Assembly (NCBI GenBank): GCA_003525045.1 | Contig: DQGF01000102.1 | Location: 1-8,343, forward strand | DNA: 8,343 bases | Source: Pseudomonas sp. | GTDB lineage: Bacteria; Pseudomonadota; Gammaproteobacteria; Pseudomonadales; Pseudomonadaceae | Direction of reading: 5' to 3' | Shown: positions 1 through 5,668 of the stretch, in pieces | Position numbering within the stretch: position 1 is the stretch's first letter | How the letters are laid out: each line of letters starts with the position of its first letter | Notes under the pieces: generated by a model | The model's database searches: none | The model's input: only the letters and a program-made list of their open reading frames with translations | What the model was told of the DNA's origin: nothing | Translations under genes and position numbers: made by a program

Positions 1-103
1 CGCTGAGCCTCAAGAACAGTTGGCTATTCGTTACCGCGACATTACCTGGACGCACCACATAGCAAAAACCGCCGGGTACAGTTCCTGGGGCGAAGAAGGA
101 TGA
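1..103 (+). CDS. C-terminal end of a probable T6SS Hcp (TssD) tube protein, 5' end outside the window
   Basis: The frame starting at base 2 is open from the window edge and stops with TGA at 101-103, giving 33 residues. It contains YRDITWTHHIAKTAGYSSW and ends WGEEG. A C-terminal beta strand of the type Y-R-x-I-x-W-T followed by a short tail is what I know from Hcp proteins, which form the hexameric rings of the type VI secretion tube and often carry or chaperone effectors. The stop codon overlaps the ATG of the next gene (ATGA, 100-103), so the two are probably translationally coupled. An Hcp gene placed directly before an effector and an immunity gene is a common arrangement. Only the tail is visible, so the family call is from motif resemblance and context. 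It could instead be another T6SS-associated or unrelated protein. Confidence 0.6.
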   Translation, partial: AEPQEQLAIRYRDITWTHHIAKTAGYSSWGEEG

Positions 104-1575
104 ACCCGAACCGTTATGACCTCTGGGATGTCAACAGCGCTGCTGGCAAACTGATCGGACAAGCCCGCACGGTCAGCACTCGCCATCTTGTCCATGGCTT
201 AGCCCGTGAGCAGTTCAATCGAGACGTCGCCTATTACGCAAAGCGGATTGCCGACGATGTTGCACAAGGCCATAAAACCCCGGAGCAAGGCCTATGGGCA
301 CTTTTGCAAGAACAGCGCGACCTGCTGAACCAATCGCAAACCGTGACGCGCAAAGGTAAGGACGCCATCACCGATTCGGTCAAGAGAGTCCCGATTTTAA
401 GGCTCACACAACCCGGATTAAAACCTGACCCCGAACGCTTGCTCCGCTTTGTCCACGCGCAAAACCTCGAAGCGCCTGGCTCGAAAACGACCAACACAAC
501 CAGAGCAGCACCCTCGCCGCATCCTGTCGCCGATTTAAAGTTTTTCGCCCGCGAACGCTGGCCAGCGCCCATTCCGGAACCAGAGCAACCTGGGTTCTAC
601 ATTGTCCCCAAGAGTACGACAGCTGAAAAGCTGGAGGCCCAGTTATTCAGCTCGGCCTCCCCCGCCGTCATCGCCAAATTCAAAACCCTAAACCCGAACC
701 TGGATCAGGTAAAAGCCGGGGCAATGATTGTCCTGAGTGACCCGAACAATCAGCAATGTACCTACGAAGAAGCGTTGTTGATGCAAGCAGCGAGCACAGT
801 GAACAACGCGCTGGAGCCACTGACTCCAGAGGAGGCTGATTTCATGGCGCGGCACTATGGCGTAATAGCAACGACCATTACCTATGGATCACTCGGTACT
901 GGTGCTGGCCTAGCCATGTTCGCCAAGAACCTGGACGATGTAAGTACCATTCTGCGTGACATCGAAGCCTTGCACACGCGGACCTTCCAGGCAGAGGGCC
1001 GTCTGAGCTCACCGGCATTTTTTAATGAGCGAAAGCGCCTACTGGCTCGACTTAATGTCCAACTCACCGCACTGACAAAAAAAGGCATTGGCTTCCCCGA
1101 CCATCCGAACCTGAAAACCGCGCTTGGTATCGCTACCCCGAACTTGGTACATCGCTGGAGAAAGGCCGGTGCGGTGGGCCAGATTCCTGGCTATGCCACG
1201 CACATTGAAGGCGTCACAAAAGCAGCTCAGTACGTTAAATATGGCGGTTGGATTGGCACAGTTGTGGGAGGTGGGGCTTCAGCTATTAAGGTCCAGGGCG
1301 TGTGTGAAGAGGGCAACGCTGAGGCCTGCGAAAAAGTGAAGTTCACTGAAGCGGGAAGCTTTGTTGGCGGAATCGCTGGTGGCGCTACAGCCTCTGCCGC
1401 CTTAACCGGTTCAGCCATCGGCTGGGTCTGCGCTGGACTGGGCGTACCGACTGGCGGGACGGGAACTCTTCTATGCGGTCTTATTGTAGTCGGGGCAGGG
1501 GCTTTTGCTGGAGGGCTTATAGGCGGGAAGGGCGGAGGAATGGTAGGAGAAATAATTTATGAGAATACAAAATGA
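100..1575 (+). CDS. Putative T6SS effector, LysM-like module plus glycine-zipper (pore-forming type) C-terminus
   Basis: This 491-residue protein has no recognised enzymatic motif. Residues 1-150 are charged and probably helical. Residues 165-213 resemble a LysM module: FYIVPKSTTAEKL, then a helix, then LNPNL and VKAGAMIVLSDP. Residues 305-380 are again helical and basic. The C-terminus (about 382-485) is rich in small residues, with runs such as GGWIGTVVGGGA, GSFVGGIAGGATASAALTG and GAGAFAGGLIGGKGGG separated by hydrophobic stretches. Glycine zippers like these let helices pack in a membrane. Four cysteines (402, 410, 444, 459) lie in this part. ATG at 100 overlaps the stop of the Hcp-like gene, and its own stop overlaps the start of a three-helix membrane protein. 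I infer an Hcp-dependent antibacterial toxin that acts on the inner membrane. The effector role comes from context and architecture; the pore-forming mechanism is a hypothesis. Confidence 0.65.
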   Translation: MNPNRYDLWDVNSAAGKLIGQARTVSTRHLVHGLAREQFNRDVAYYAKRIADDVAQGHKTPEQGLWALLQEQRDLLNQSQTVTRKGKDAITDSVKRVPILRLTQPGLKPDPERLLRFVHAQNLEAPGSKTTNTTRAAPSPHPVADLKFFARERWPAPIPEPEQPGFYIVPKSTTAEKLEAQLFSSASPAVIAKFKTLNPNLDQVKAGAMIVLSDPNNQQCTYEEALLMQAASTVNNALEPLTPEEADFMARHYGVIATTITYGSLGTGAGLAMFAKNLDDVSTILRDIEALHTRTFQAEGRLSSPAFFNERKRLLARLNVQLTALTKKGIGFPDHPNLKTALGIATPNLVHRWRKAGAVGQIPGYATHIEGVTKAAQYVKYGGWIGTVVGGGASAIKVQGVCEEGNAEACEKVKFTEAGSFVGGIAGGATASAALTGSAIGWVCAGLGVPTGGTGTLLCGLIVVGAGAFAGGLIGGKGGGMVGEIIYENTK

Positions 1576-1955
1576 GTATCACTCAATTGGTTGTTGGCTA
1601 TTTGTGCGGCATCGTGATTACTTCCATGTTTATTTGGGTTGGAGTAGCGCTGCATATGGCCTACACCAAGATGGATATGATGCTGGAACATTTGAAAAAC
1701 TGCGCAGCCATTATGGTTCGCGCACCTCTCAGGCACGGTGGCCCATGGGGGAAATTGATGCTCGTAGGAGGGATCTCTGGGATTGTTACCTTCCCTGGCT
1801 TTTACCTGAAAAGGGGAGAACTAAGTTTGGACGACTTACAATCCCTCCCCTCACCCATAAAGCGAAAGCTGGCTATTTTACAATGGAGCGTATGGGGACT
1901 TTTGATTGCCATGGCATTACTTGTTGCGATCGGAGAGTCTGGCCTACTCTACTAA
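1572..1955 (+). CDS. Probable membrane immunity protein for the upstream effector
   Basis: This 127-residue protein has three predicted transmembrane segments: about residues 5-30, 62-79 and 101-121. A positively charged loop lies between the first two (YTKMDMMLEHLKNC, then RAPLRHGGPWGK). The start ATG at 1572 overlaps the effector stop TGA (ATGA). No good Shine-Dalgarno sequence sits at the usual distance, which fits coupled translation. A small inner-membrane protein directly after a toxin with a membrane-type C-terminus is the expected layout for an immunity protein that blocks a pore-forming effector in the membrane. A decayed homologue follows at about 2050-2251, aligned to residues from about 61 to the end, so this family has been duplicated or exchanged here. 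The immunity role is inferred from position, topology and the decayed copy, not from a recognised family name. Confidence 0.65.
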   Translation: MSITQLVVGYLCGIVITSMFIWVGVALHMAYTKMDMMLEHLKNCAAIMVRAPLRHGGPWGKLMLVGGISGIVTFPGFYLKRGELSLDDLQSLPSPIKRKLAILQWSVWGLLIAMALLVAIGESGLLY

Positions 1956-2049
1956 ATCGCGCCAACAACACAATACCGTCGACAAAATAGCAAAAGCGAC
2001 GTTTCCAAAAAATTACGAGAAACCAAGTGAAACTAAATACCACAGATAA
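1956..2049. other. Short intergenic stretch between the immunity gene and its decayed copy
   Basis: I find no gene, strong promoter or terminator hairpin here. If the decayed paralogue once had a full N-terminal half, this is where it should lie. One frame (1978-2046) is open, but its translation does not align convincingly with the first 60 residues of the intact immunity protein. The N-terminal half is therefore probably deleted or decayed beyond recognition. Confidence 0.4.
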
Positions 2050-2251
2050 GACCAATTGGTAATTGGTGGCATCGCCAGCTTTTCTCACCACCCCGAATAC
2101 TACATAAAGCGCGGTGGTATCAACGCCGAGGATATAAATAATTTCCCCTCCCAGCTTAAACGCACACTGGCGTGCATTACATAATATCGGATGAGTACTT
2201 TTATTTGTAATGTTTGGAATTGGAGCAATAGCCGAACTTAACCTTATCTAA
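2050..2251 (+). pseudogene. Decayed paralogue of the upstream immunity gene (C-terminal half only)
   Basis: Translation from 2050 gives DQLVIGGIASFSHHPEYY, then IKRGGINAEDINNFPSQLKR, then TLACIT and a TAA at 2182. From GGI onward this aligns without gaps with residues 66-102 of the intact immunity protein (GGISGIVTFPGFYLKRGELS, then LDDLQSLPSPIKRKLAIL). Shared residues include GGI, P, Y, KRG, D, P, S, KR and LA. After a +1 shift, the other frame continues to 2251 with a TGA at 2192-2194 followed by VLLFVMFGIGAIAELNLI and TAA. This matches the last transmembrane helix and tail of the neighbour (GLLIAMALLVAIGESGLLY) without gaps, with the TGA lying exactly where the intact protein has Trp108. 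There are thus at least two stops replacing coding positions, one frameshift, and a missing N-terminal half. It is a dead immunity gene of a divergent allele, not a recent tandem copy. Confidence 0.75.
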
Positions 2252-2301
2252 ACGAACAGCAGATTTCATATAGCGTTCAGGCGCGATTGACAAGCGTCGA
2301 G

Positions 2302-2308
2302 AAAGGAG
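2302..2308 (+). promoter_or_regulatory. Strong ribosome binding site for the zinc-ribbon membrane protein
   Basis: AAAGGAG lies 7 bases before the ATG at 2316. It supports both the reality of this orphan gene and its start, in contrast to the two upstream genes, which rely on ATGA coupling. Confidence 0.65.
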
Positions 2309-2315
2309 TGGGTTA

Positions 2316-2714
2316 ATGACGAAGTCAGAAACAAAAACATGTAATAGCTGCCACAAACCCAATAATAATAAACCATCCGACTTCAAACACGGAAACTGTC
2401 TTCCGTGTCGGCAAAGGGCCCACCAACGCGCACCTCAGGATAAATTACCAATCAAGCTACAATCGGTATTAGTGCTTACACTTACCACTACAGCATTAGC
2501 TTTAATCGCAATATCGATCCGCACAATTTATTATCAACACATCGTATTCCCCTACTTCCAACGCGGCCAAACTCTCCGGCATGAGTTTACTAATCTGGAA
2601 GTAGCAATCCCCATAATGATCCTGCTTCTGCTCGCATCAGGATTATTGGCAACAGCTATAGTTACCGCCAATTACAACAAGCGCTTCAACTCAAAACCGT
2701 ACAAAAAAAAATAA
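2316..2714 (+). CDS. Hypothetical zinc-ribbon protein with two transmembrane segments
   Basis: I do not recognise a named family. The 132-residue product starts with two CxxC pairs (C9/C12 and C28/C31), the spacing of a small zinc ribbon (TCNSCHKP, then GNCLPCRQR). It has two hydrophobic helices at about residues 48-68 and 94-115, and a basic tail ending KPYKKK. The predicted layout is a cytoplasmic zinc knuckle, a membrane hairpin with the polar loop YYQHIVFPYFQRGQTLRHEF outside, and a cytoplasmic lysine-rich end. The start is supported by AAAGGAG 7 bases upstream. Codon use is clearly more AT-rich than in the gbc genes. It follows the decayed immunity gene and precedes the convergent gbcB. 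It may belong to the T6SS cargo block, for example as an accessory or unrelated immunity protein, but nothing in the sequence proves that. Confidence 0.6.
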   Translation: MTKSETKTCNSCHKPNNNKPSDFKHGNCLPCRQRAHQRAPQDKLPIKLQSVLVLTLTTTALALIAISIRTIYYQHIVFPYFQRGQTLRHEFTNLEVAIPIMILLLLASGLLATAIVTANYNKRFNSKPYKKK

Positions 2715-2865
2715 TAATATACAGCTTCTGTATAGGCTGGCTTTTACATTGGCTCTCTATCTTTTTCGGCCAGATAATCACATGAATAATGAGCCATGCA
2801 TATAGAGGTCGCTCCTTAAGCTTCTTAGAAAATCGACCTCATTACCTATGCGTTAATACAGCTCA
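2715..2865. other. Convergent intergenic region with two weak inverted repeats
   Basis: This separates the zinc-ribbon gene from the end of gbcB. TATACAG-CTT-CTGTATA at 2718-2734 is a 7-bp, AT-rich stem directly after the upstream stop. GAGGTCG at 2805-2811 pairs with CGACCTC at 2834-2840 across a 22-base loop. Either could contribute to ending transcription, but neither has the GC-rich stem plus T-run of a clear intrinsic terminator. Confidence 0.35.
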
Positions 2866-3966
2866 TCAAAACTCAATACGCACGTCGCCCTTCGGCACGC
2901 TGCAGCACGACAGGATGAACCCTTCGGCTTCGTCTTCCTCGGTAATCCCGCCGTTGTGCTCCATTTCGACTTCGCCACCCAACTTCAATACCTTGCACGT
3001 GCCGCAGATCCCCATCCCGCACGCTTTCGGTATCAACAGACCCAGTTTGGCCGCTGCCGCGTGAACGGTTTCACCCGGCGCGACACGAATGCTTTTGCCG
3101 GACGCCGTGAACTCCACCTGATGCAGGTCCGCCACGTCGATGTCCGGTGCGTCTGCGGCGATTTCGGCTTGCTCCACCGCATCGGCGCGGGCTTCCGGTG
3201 GGGTCGCGCCGAAGGATTCCTCGTGATAGCGCGACATGTCGAAGCCGATCGTTTCCAGCATGCGCTTGACCGCATTCATGTAAGGGGTCGGCCCGCAGCA
3301 GAAGACTTCCCGCTCAAGGAAGTCCGGCGCCATCAACTCAAGCATCTTCTGGTTCAGGTAACCGCGATAACCGGCCCACGGCTCACCCAGACCGTGCTTC
3401 TCGCAGATCAGGTGCAGGCTGAAGTTGTCGATCCGCGACGCCATGTGTTCCAGTTCGCGGTGGTAAATGATGTCTTTGGGCGAGCGGGCACTGTGGATAA
3501 ACACCATGTCGACGTTGCCGTTGGTGTCGTAGAACCAGCGCGCCATGGACATGACTGGTGTGATGCCGACGCCGCCGCTGAGGTACAGCACTTTCGGCGC
3601 GGTGAAGTCCATGGCGTTGAACAACCCGACCGGCCCGTGCACCGCCAGCTCCTGGCCTTCATGCAGGGTGTCGTGCAGCCAGTTGGAGACCTTGCCGCCC
3701 GGTACGCGCTTGATGGTCACCGAAAAGCTGTAAGGCACCGAAGGCGAGCTGGAAATGGTGTACGAGCGCATGATCGGCACGCCGTCGATTTCCAGCTCCA
3801 GGGTGACGAACTGACCCGGCTTGAAGAAGAACAGGATCGGCTGGTCGGCCATAAAGCAGAAGGTGCGCACGTCCCAGGTTTCCTGGATGACTTTGACGCA
3901 ACGGACGATGTGTCGACCATTGGCCCAGGTCTGGGTGGTTACCGGATTCAGGAAGCTGTTGGACAT
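2866..3966 (-). CDS. gbcB: Glycine betaine demethylase reductase subunit GbcB
   Basis: This 366-residue NADH-dependent flavin/iron-sulfur reductase passes electrons to the Rieske oxygenase GbcA for demethylation of glycine betaine to dimethylglycine in the cytoplasm. Domain order is an FAD-binding barrel (about 15-115, with RSYTISS at 67-73), an NAD-binding domain (GGVGITP at 131-137, CCGPTPYM from 223), and a C-terminal plant-type 2Fe-2S ferredoxin with cysteines 316, 321, 324 and 354 (CGMGICGTC plus a distal Cys). I chose ATG at 3966 because GGTGGAG lies 6 bases before it and the product begins MSNSFLNPVTTQTWANGRH, as I recall for P. aeruginosa GbcB. A GTG four codons upstream lies inside that ribosome binding site. 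The gene is divergent from gbcA across 283 bp. The family is known to be induced through GbdR in response to glycine betaine and dimethylglycine. Confidence 0.95.
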   Translation of the reverse strand: MSNSFLNPVTTQTWANGRHIVRCVKVIQETWDVRTFCFMADQPILFFFKPGQFVTLELEIDGVPIMRSYTISSSPSVPYSFSVTIKRVPGGKVSNWLHDTLHEGQELAVHGPVGLFNAMDFTAPKVLYLSGGVGITPVMSMARWFYDTNGNVDMVFIHSARSPKDIIYHRELEHMASRIDNFSLHLICEKHGLGEPWAGYRGYLNQKMLELMAPDFLEREVFCCGPTPYMNAVKRMLETIGFDMSRYHEESFGATPPEARADAVEQAEIAADAPDIDVADLHQVEFTASGKSIRVAPGETVHAAAAKLGLLIPKACGMGICGTCKVLKLGGEVEMEHNGGITEEDEAEGFILSCCSVPKGDVRIEF

Positions 3967-4249
3967 GCTGTTCTCCACCGCCGATGGTCGGCCTTATGTT
4001 GGCGATTCTGCGTATAGCGCGAACCACCCATTTACCTATCTGCGACATTCACATACTTATCGCGACCAGCCCCCAACTACCGGGGGTTTCGCGTCGGGAA
4101 CAGATTGGGCCATGTCGCCCATGGATAAGGTTCCGGGCCGCGCCGGCCCCACACTCGCCCCATACCAATACACAATCCTTACACCTTGCGTAGTAACTCT
4201 GATTAGCCACTTTCGCCGGCCACACAGAATGGCCTTGAGGATCAAATCG
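3967..4249. promoter_or_regulatory. Shared divergent gbcB/gbcA control region with candidate activator half-sites
   Basis: On the minus strand, GGTCGC (4062-4067) and TGTCGC (4042-4047) are direct repeats 20 bp apart. A possible -10 box TATACG (4011-4016) follows, placing the second half-site at the -35 position of gbcB, as in activator-dependent promoters. On the plus strand, CGTCGG (4092-4097) and TGTCGC (4113-4118) are 21 bp apart and point toward gbcA. Direct half-sites two helical turns apart suit an AraC-family activator, and GbdR is the known regulator of these genes. A GC-rich stem CCCCC/GGGGG (4070-4086) lies between the two pairs. The assignment to GbdR is inference, and GTCG is a common word in GC-rich DNA. 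Confidence 0.4.
3973..3979 (-). promoter_or_regulatory. Ribosome binding site that fixes the gbcB start
   Basis: Read on the minus strand, GGTGGAG sits 6 bases before ATG at 3966. The longer open frame beginning with GTG at 3978 would start inside this site, so the shorter protein is preferred. Confidence 0.7.
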
Positions 4250-5545
4250 ATGGACGTCACCGCAAAAATCAGCTTGGGCGATCCGCTGGAACCCGCACGC
4301 AAGGCCACCGCGCAAATGCTGCAAGAGCGCGAGCGCACGTTCTCGCTGCCGCAGCCGTTTTACTCTGACGAGCGGCTGTTTGATATCGACATGCAGGAAA
4401 TCTTCCACAAAGAGTGGTTGATCGCTGGCATGACCTGCGAGATCCCGACCAAGGGCAACTACCTGACCCTGCAAATCGGCAAGAACCCGATCATTGTGAT
4501 TCGCGGCGCAGAAGGTGTGGTGCATGCGTTCCACAACGTCTGCCGCCACCGTGGTTCGCGCTTGTGCACCAGTGAAAAAGGCAAAGTCGCCAAGCTGGTT
4601 TGTCATTACCACCAGTGGACGTACGAGCTGGACGGCCGCCTGCTGTTCGCCGGCACCGAGATGGGCGCCGACTTCGACATGAAGCAGTACGGCCTCAAAC
4701 CGGTGAACGTGAAAACCGCTGGCGGGTACATCTTTATCAGCCTGTCGGAGAACCCGCCGGCAATCGATGACTTCCTGTCGACGCTGAACCATTACATGGA
4801 ACCGTACGACATGGAGAACACCAAGGTGGCGATCACCACCACCTTGATGGAAAAGGCCAACTGGAAACTGGTCCTGGAAAACAACCGCGAGTGCTACCAC
4901 TGCAACGCGTCGCACCCGGAACTGCTGAAAACCCTGCTCGAATGGGACGACGTCACCGACCCCCGTGCCGACCAGGCGTTCAAGGACCACGTAGCCGCCT
5001 CCGCCGCCGCCTGGGAAGCCGAGAAGATTCCATACGCCCACGCCAGCTTCGGCCTGCGTAACCGCATCGTGCGCATGCCGCTGCTCAAGGGCACTGTGTC
5101 GATGACTTTGGACGGCAAACAGGGCTGCGCCAAACTCATGGGCCGCATCAAGAACCCGGACCTGGGCTCGATGCGCATCCTGCACTTGCCGCATTCGTGG
5201 AACCACTGCATGGGCGACCACATCATCGTCTTTACGGTGTGGCCGATCAGTGCGCAGGAAACCATGGTGACCACCAAGTGGATCGTGCACAAGGACGCGG
5301 TCGAAGGTGTGGACTACGACGTGGAGCGTATGCGTAAAGTCTGGGATGCGACCAACGACCAGGACCGTCGCCTGGCTGAAGAAAACCAGCGCGGGATCAA
5401 CTCCACCGCCTACCAGCCTGGGCCTTATTCCAAGACCTATGAGTTTGGCGTGGTGAACTTTGTGGACTGGTACAGCGAGCGTCTGCTGAACAACCTTGGG
5501 GCTGAGCCTGCGCCGTACCTCAAAGGGGTTCCGGTTCAGGGTTAA
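4250..5545 (+). CDS. gbcA: Glycine betaine demethylase Rieske oxygenase subunit GbcA
   Basis: This 431-residue protein is the terminal oxygenase that removes one methyl group of glycine betaine as formaldehyde, using O2 and electrons from GbcB. The Rieske 2Fe-2S site is C98-R-H100 and C118-H-Y-H121 (VCRHRGSRLC, then LVCHYHQW). The mononuclear iron site is NNRECYHCNASHPE, with H217 and H222, and D372 in the QDRRLAEENQRG motif is the likely third ligand. Length and sequence agree with P. aeruginosa GbcA as I recall it. I chose ATG at 4250 (MDVTAKISLGDPLEPARK) with GAGGA 8 bases upstream. The open frame extends 143 codons further, into the gbcB control region and gbcB itself, and that part is not coding. 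An in-frame ATG at 4229 is possible but lacks a ribosome binding site. No defects are visible. Confidence 0.96.
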   Translation: MDVTAKISLGDPLEPARKATAQMLQERERTFSLPQPFYSDERLFDIDMQEIFHKEWLIAGMTCEIPTKGNYLTLQIGKNPIIVIRGAEGVVHAFHNVCRHRGSRLCTSEKGKVAKLVCHYHQWTYELDGRLLFAGTEMGADFDMKQYGLKPVNVKTAGGYIFISLSENPPAIDDFLSTLNHYMEPYDMENTKVAITTTLMEKANWKLVLENNRECYHCNASHPELLKTLLEWDDVTDPRADQAFKDHVAASAAAWEAEKIPYAHASFGLRNRIVRMPLLKGTVSMTLDGKQGCAKLMGRIKNPDLGSMRILHLPHSWNHCMGDHIIVFTVWPISAQETMVTTKWIVHKDAVEGVDYDVERMRKVWDATNDQDRRLAEENQRGINSTAYQPGPYSKTYEFGVVNFVDWYSERLLNNLGAEPAPYLKGVPVQG

Positions 5546-5553
5546 CAGCAAAA

Positions 5554-5650
5554 GCTTCGCGAGCAGGCTCGCTCCCACAGGGGATCGGTGGTGTTCACAA
5601 ATGTTGTGAACGACTTCAATCCATGTGGGAGCGAGCCTGCTCGCGAAAGC
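5554..5650. repeat. REPIN: two inverted Pseudomonas REP sequences with an inner hairpin
   Basis: The left arm (5554-5579) contains CGCGAGCAGGCTCGCTCCC and the right arm (5624-5650) is its reverse complement except for one extra base near the outer end. This is the typical paired REP element of P. fluorescens-type genomes, mobilised in trans by a RAYT transposase. The 44-base centre contains a perfect inverted repeat, GTTCACAA-ATG-TTGTGAAC (5593-5611). The element begins 8 bases after the gbcA stop and ends 18 bases before the stop of the convergent phosphoesterase, so it may also act as a bidirectional transcription end. Confidence 0.88.
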
Positions 5651-5668
5651 GGCCTCCCATTCACCCGA

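Noticed and set aside
1559..1990. A 143-codon plus-strand frame beginning at ATG 1559, with AGGAG close upstream
   Set aside because: It overlaps the immunity gene in another frame, its product lacks membrane segments or any recognisable motif, and the 1572 frame is supported by the ATGA overlap and by its homologous decayed copy.
1978..2049. Open stretch that might be the N-terminal half of the decayed immunity copy
   Set aside because: The translation does not align with the first 60 residues of the intact protein beyond a few chance matches such as KN.
2805..2840. Inverted repeat GAGGTCG/CGACCTC as an intrinsic terminator for gbcB
   Set aside because: The loop is 22 bases and no T-run follows on the minus strand, so I list it only as a weak inverted repeat.
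2956..4017. Long plus-strand frame opposite gbcB
   Set aside because: It is a shadow of a GC-rich gene: Arg/His/Val-rich translation with no domain, against a fully recognisable GbcB on the other strand.
3821..4249. N-terminal extension of gbcA by 143 codons
   Set aside because: It would run antisense through gbcB and the shared promoter region; the known GbcA begins at the MDVTA methionine (4250), which has a ribosome binding site.
4049..5578. A 509-codon minus-strand frame opposite gbcA
   Set aside because: Its composition mirrors the antisense of GbcA codons and it runs into a REP arm; there are no motifs.
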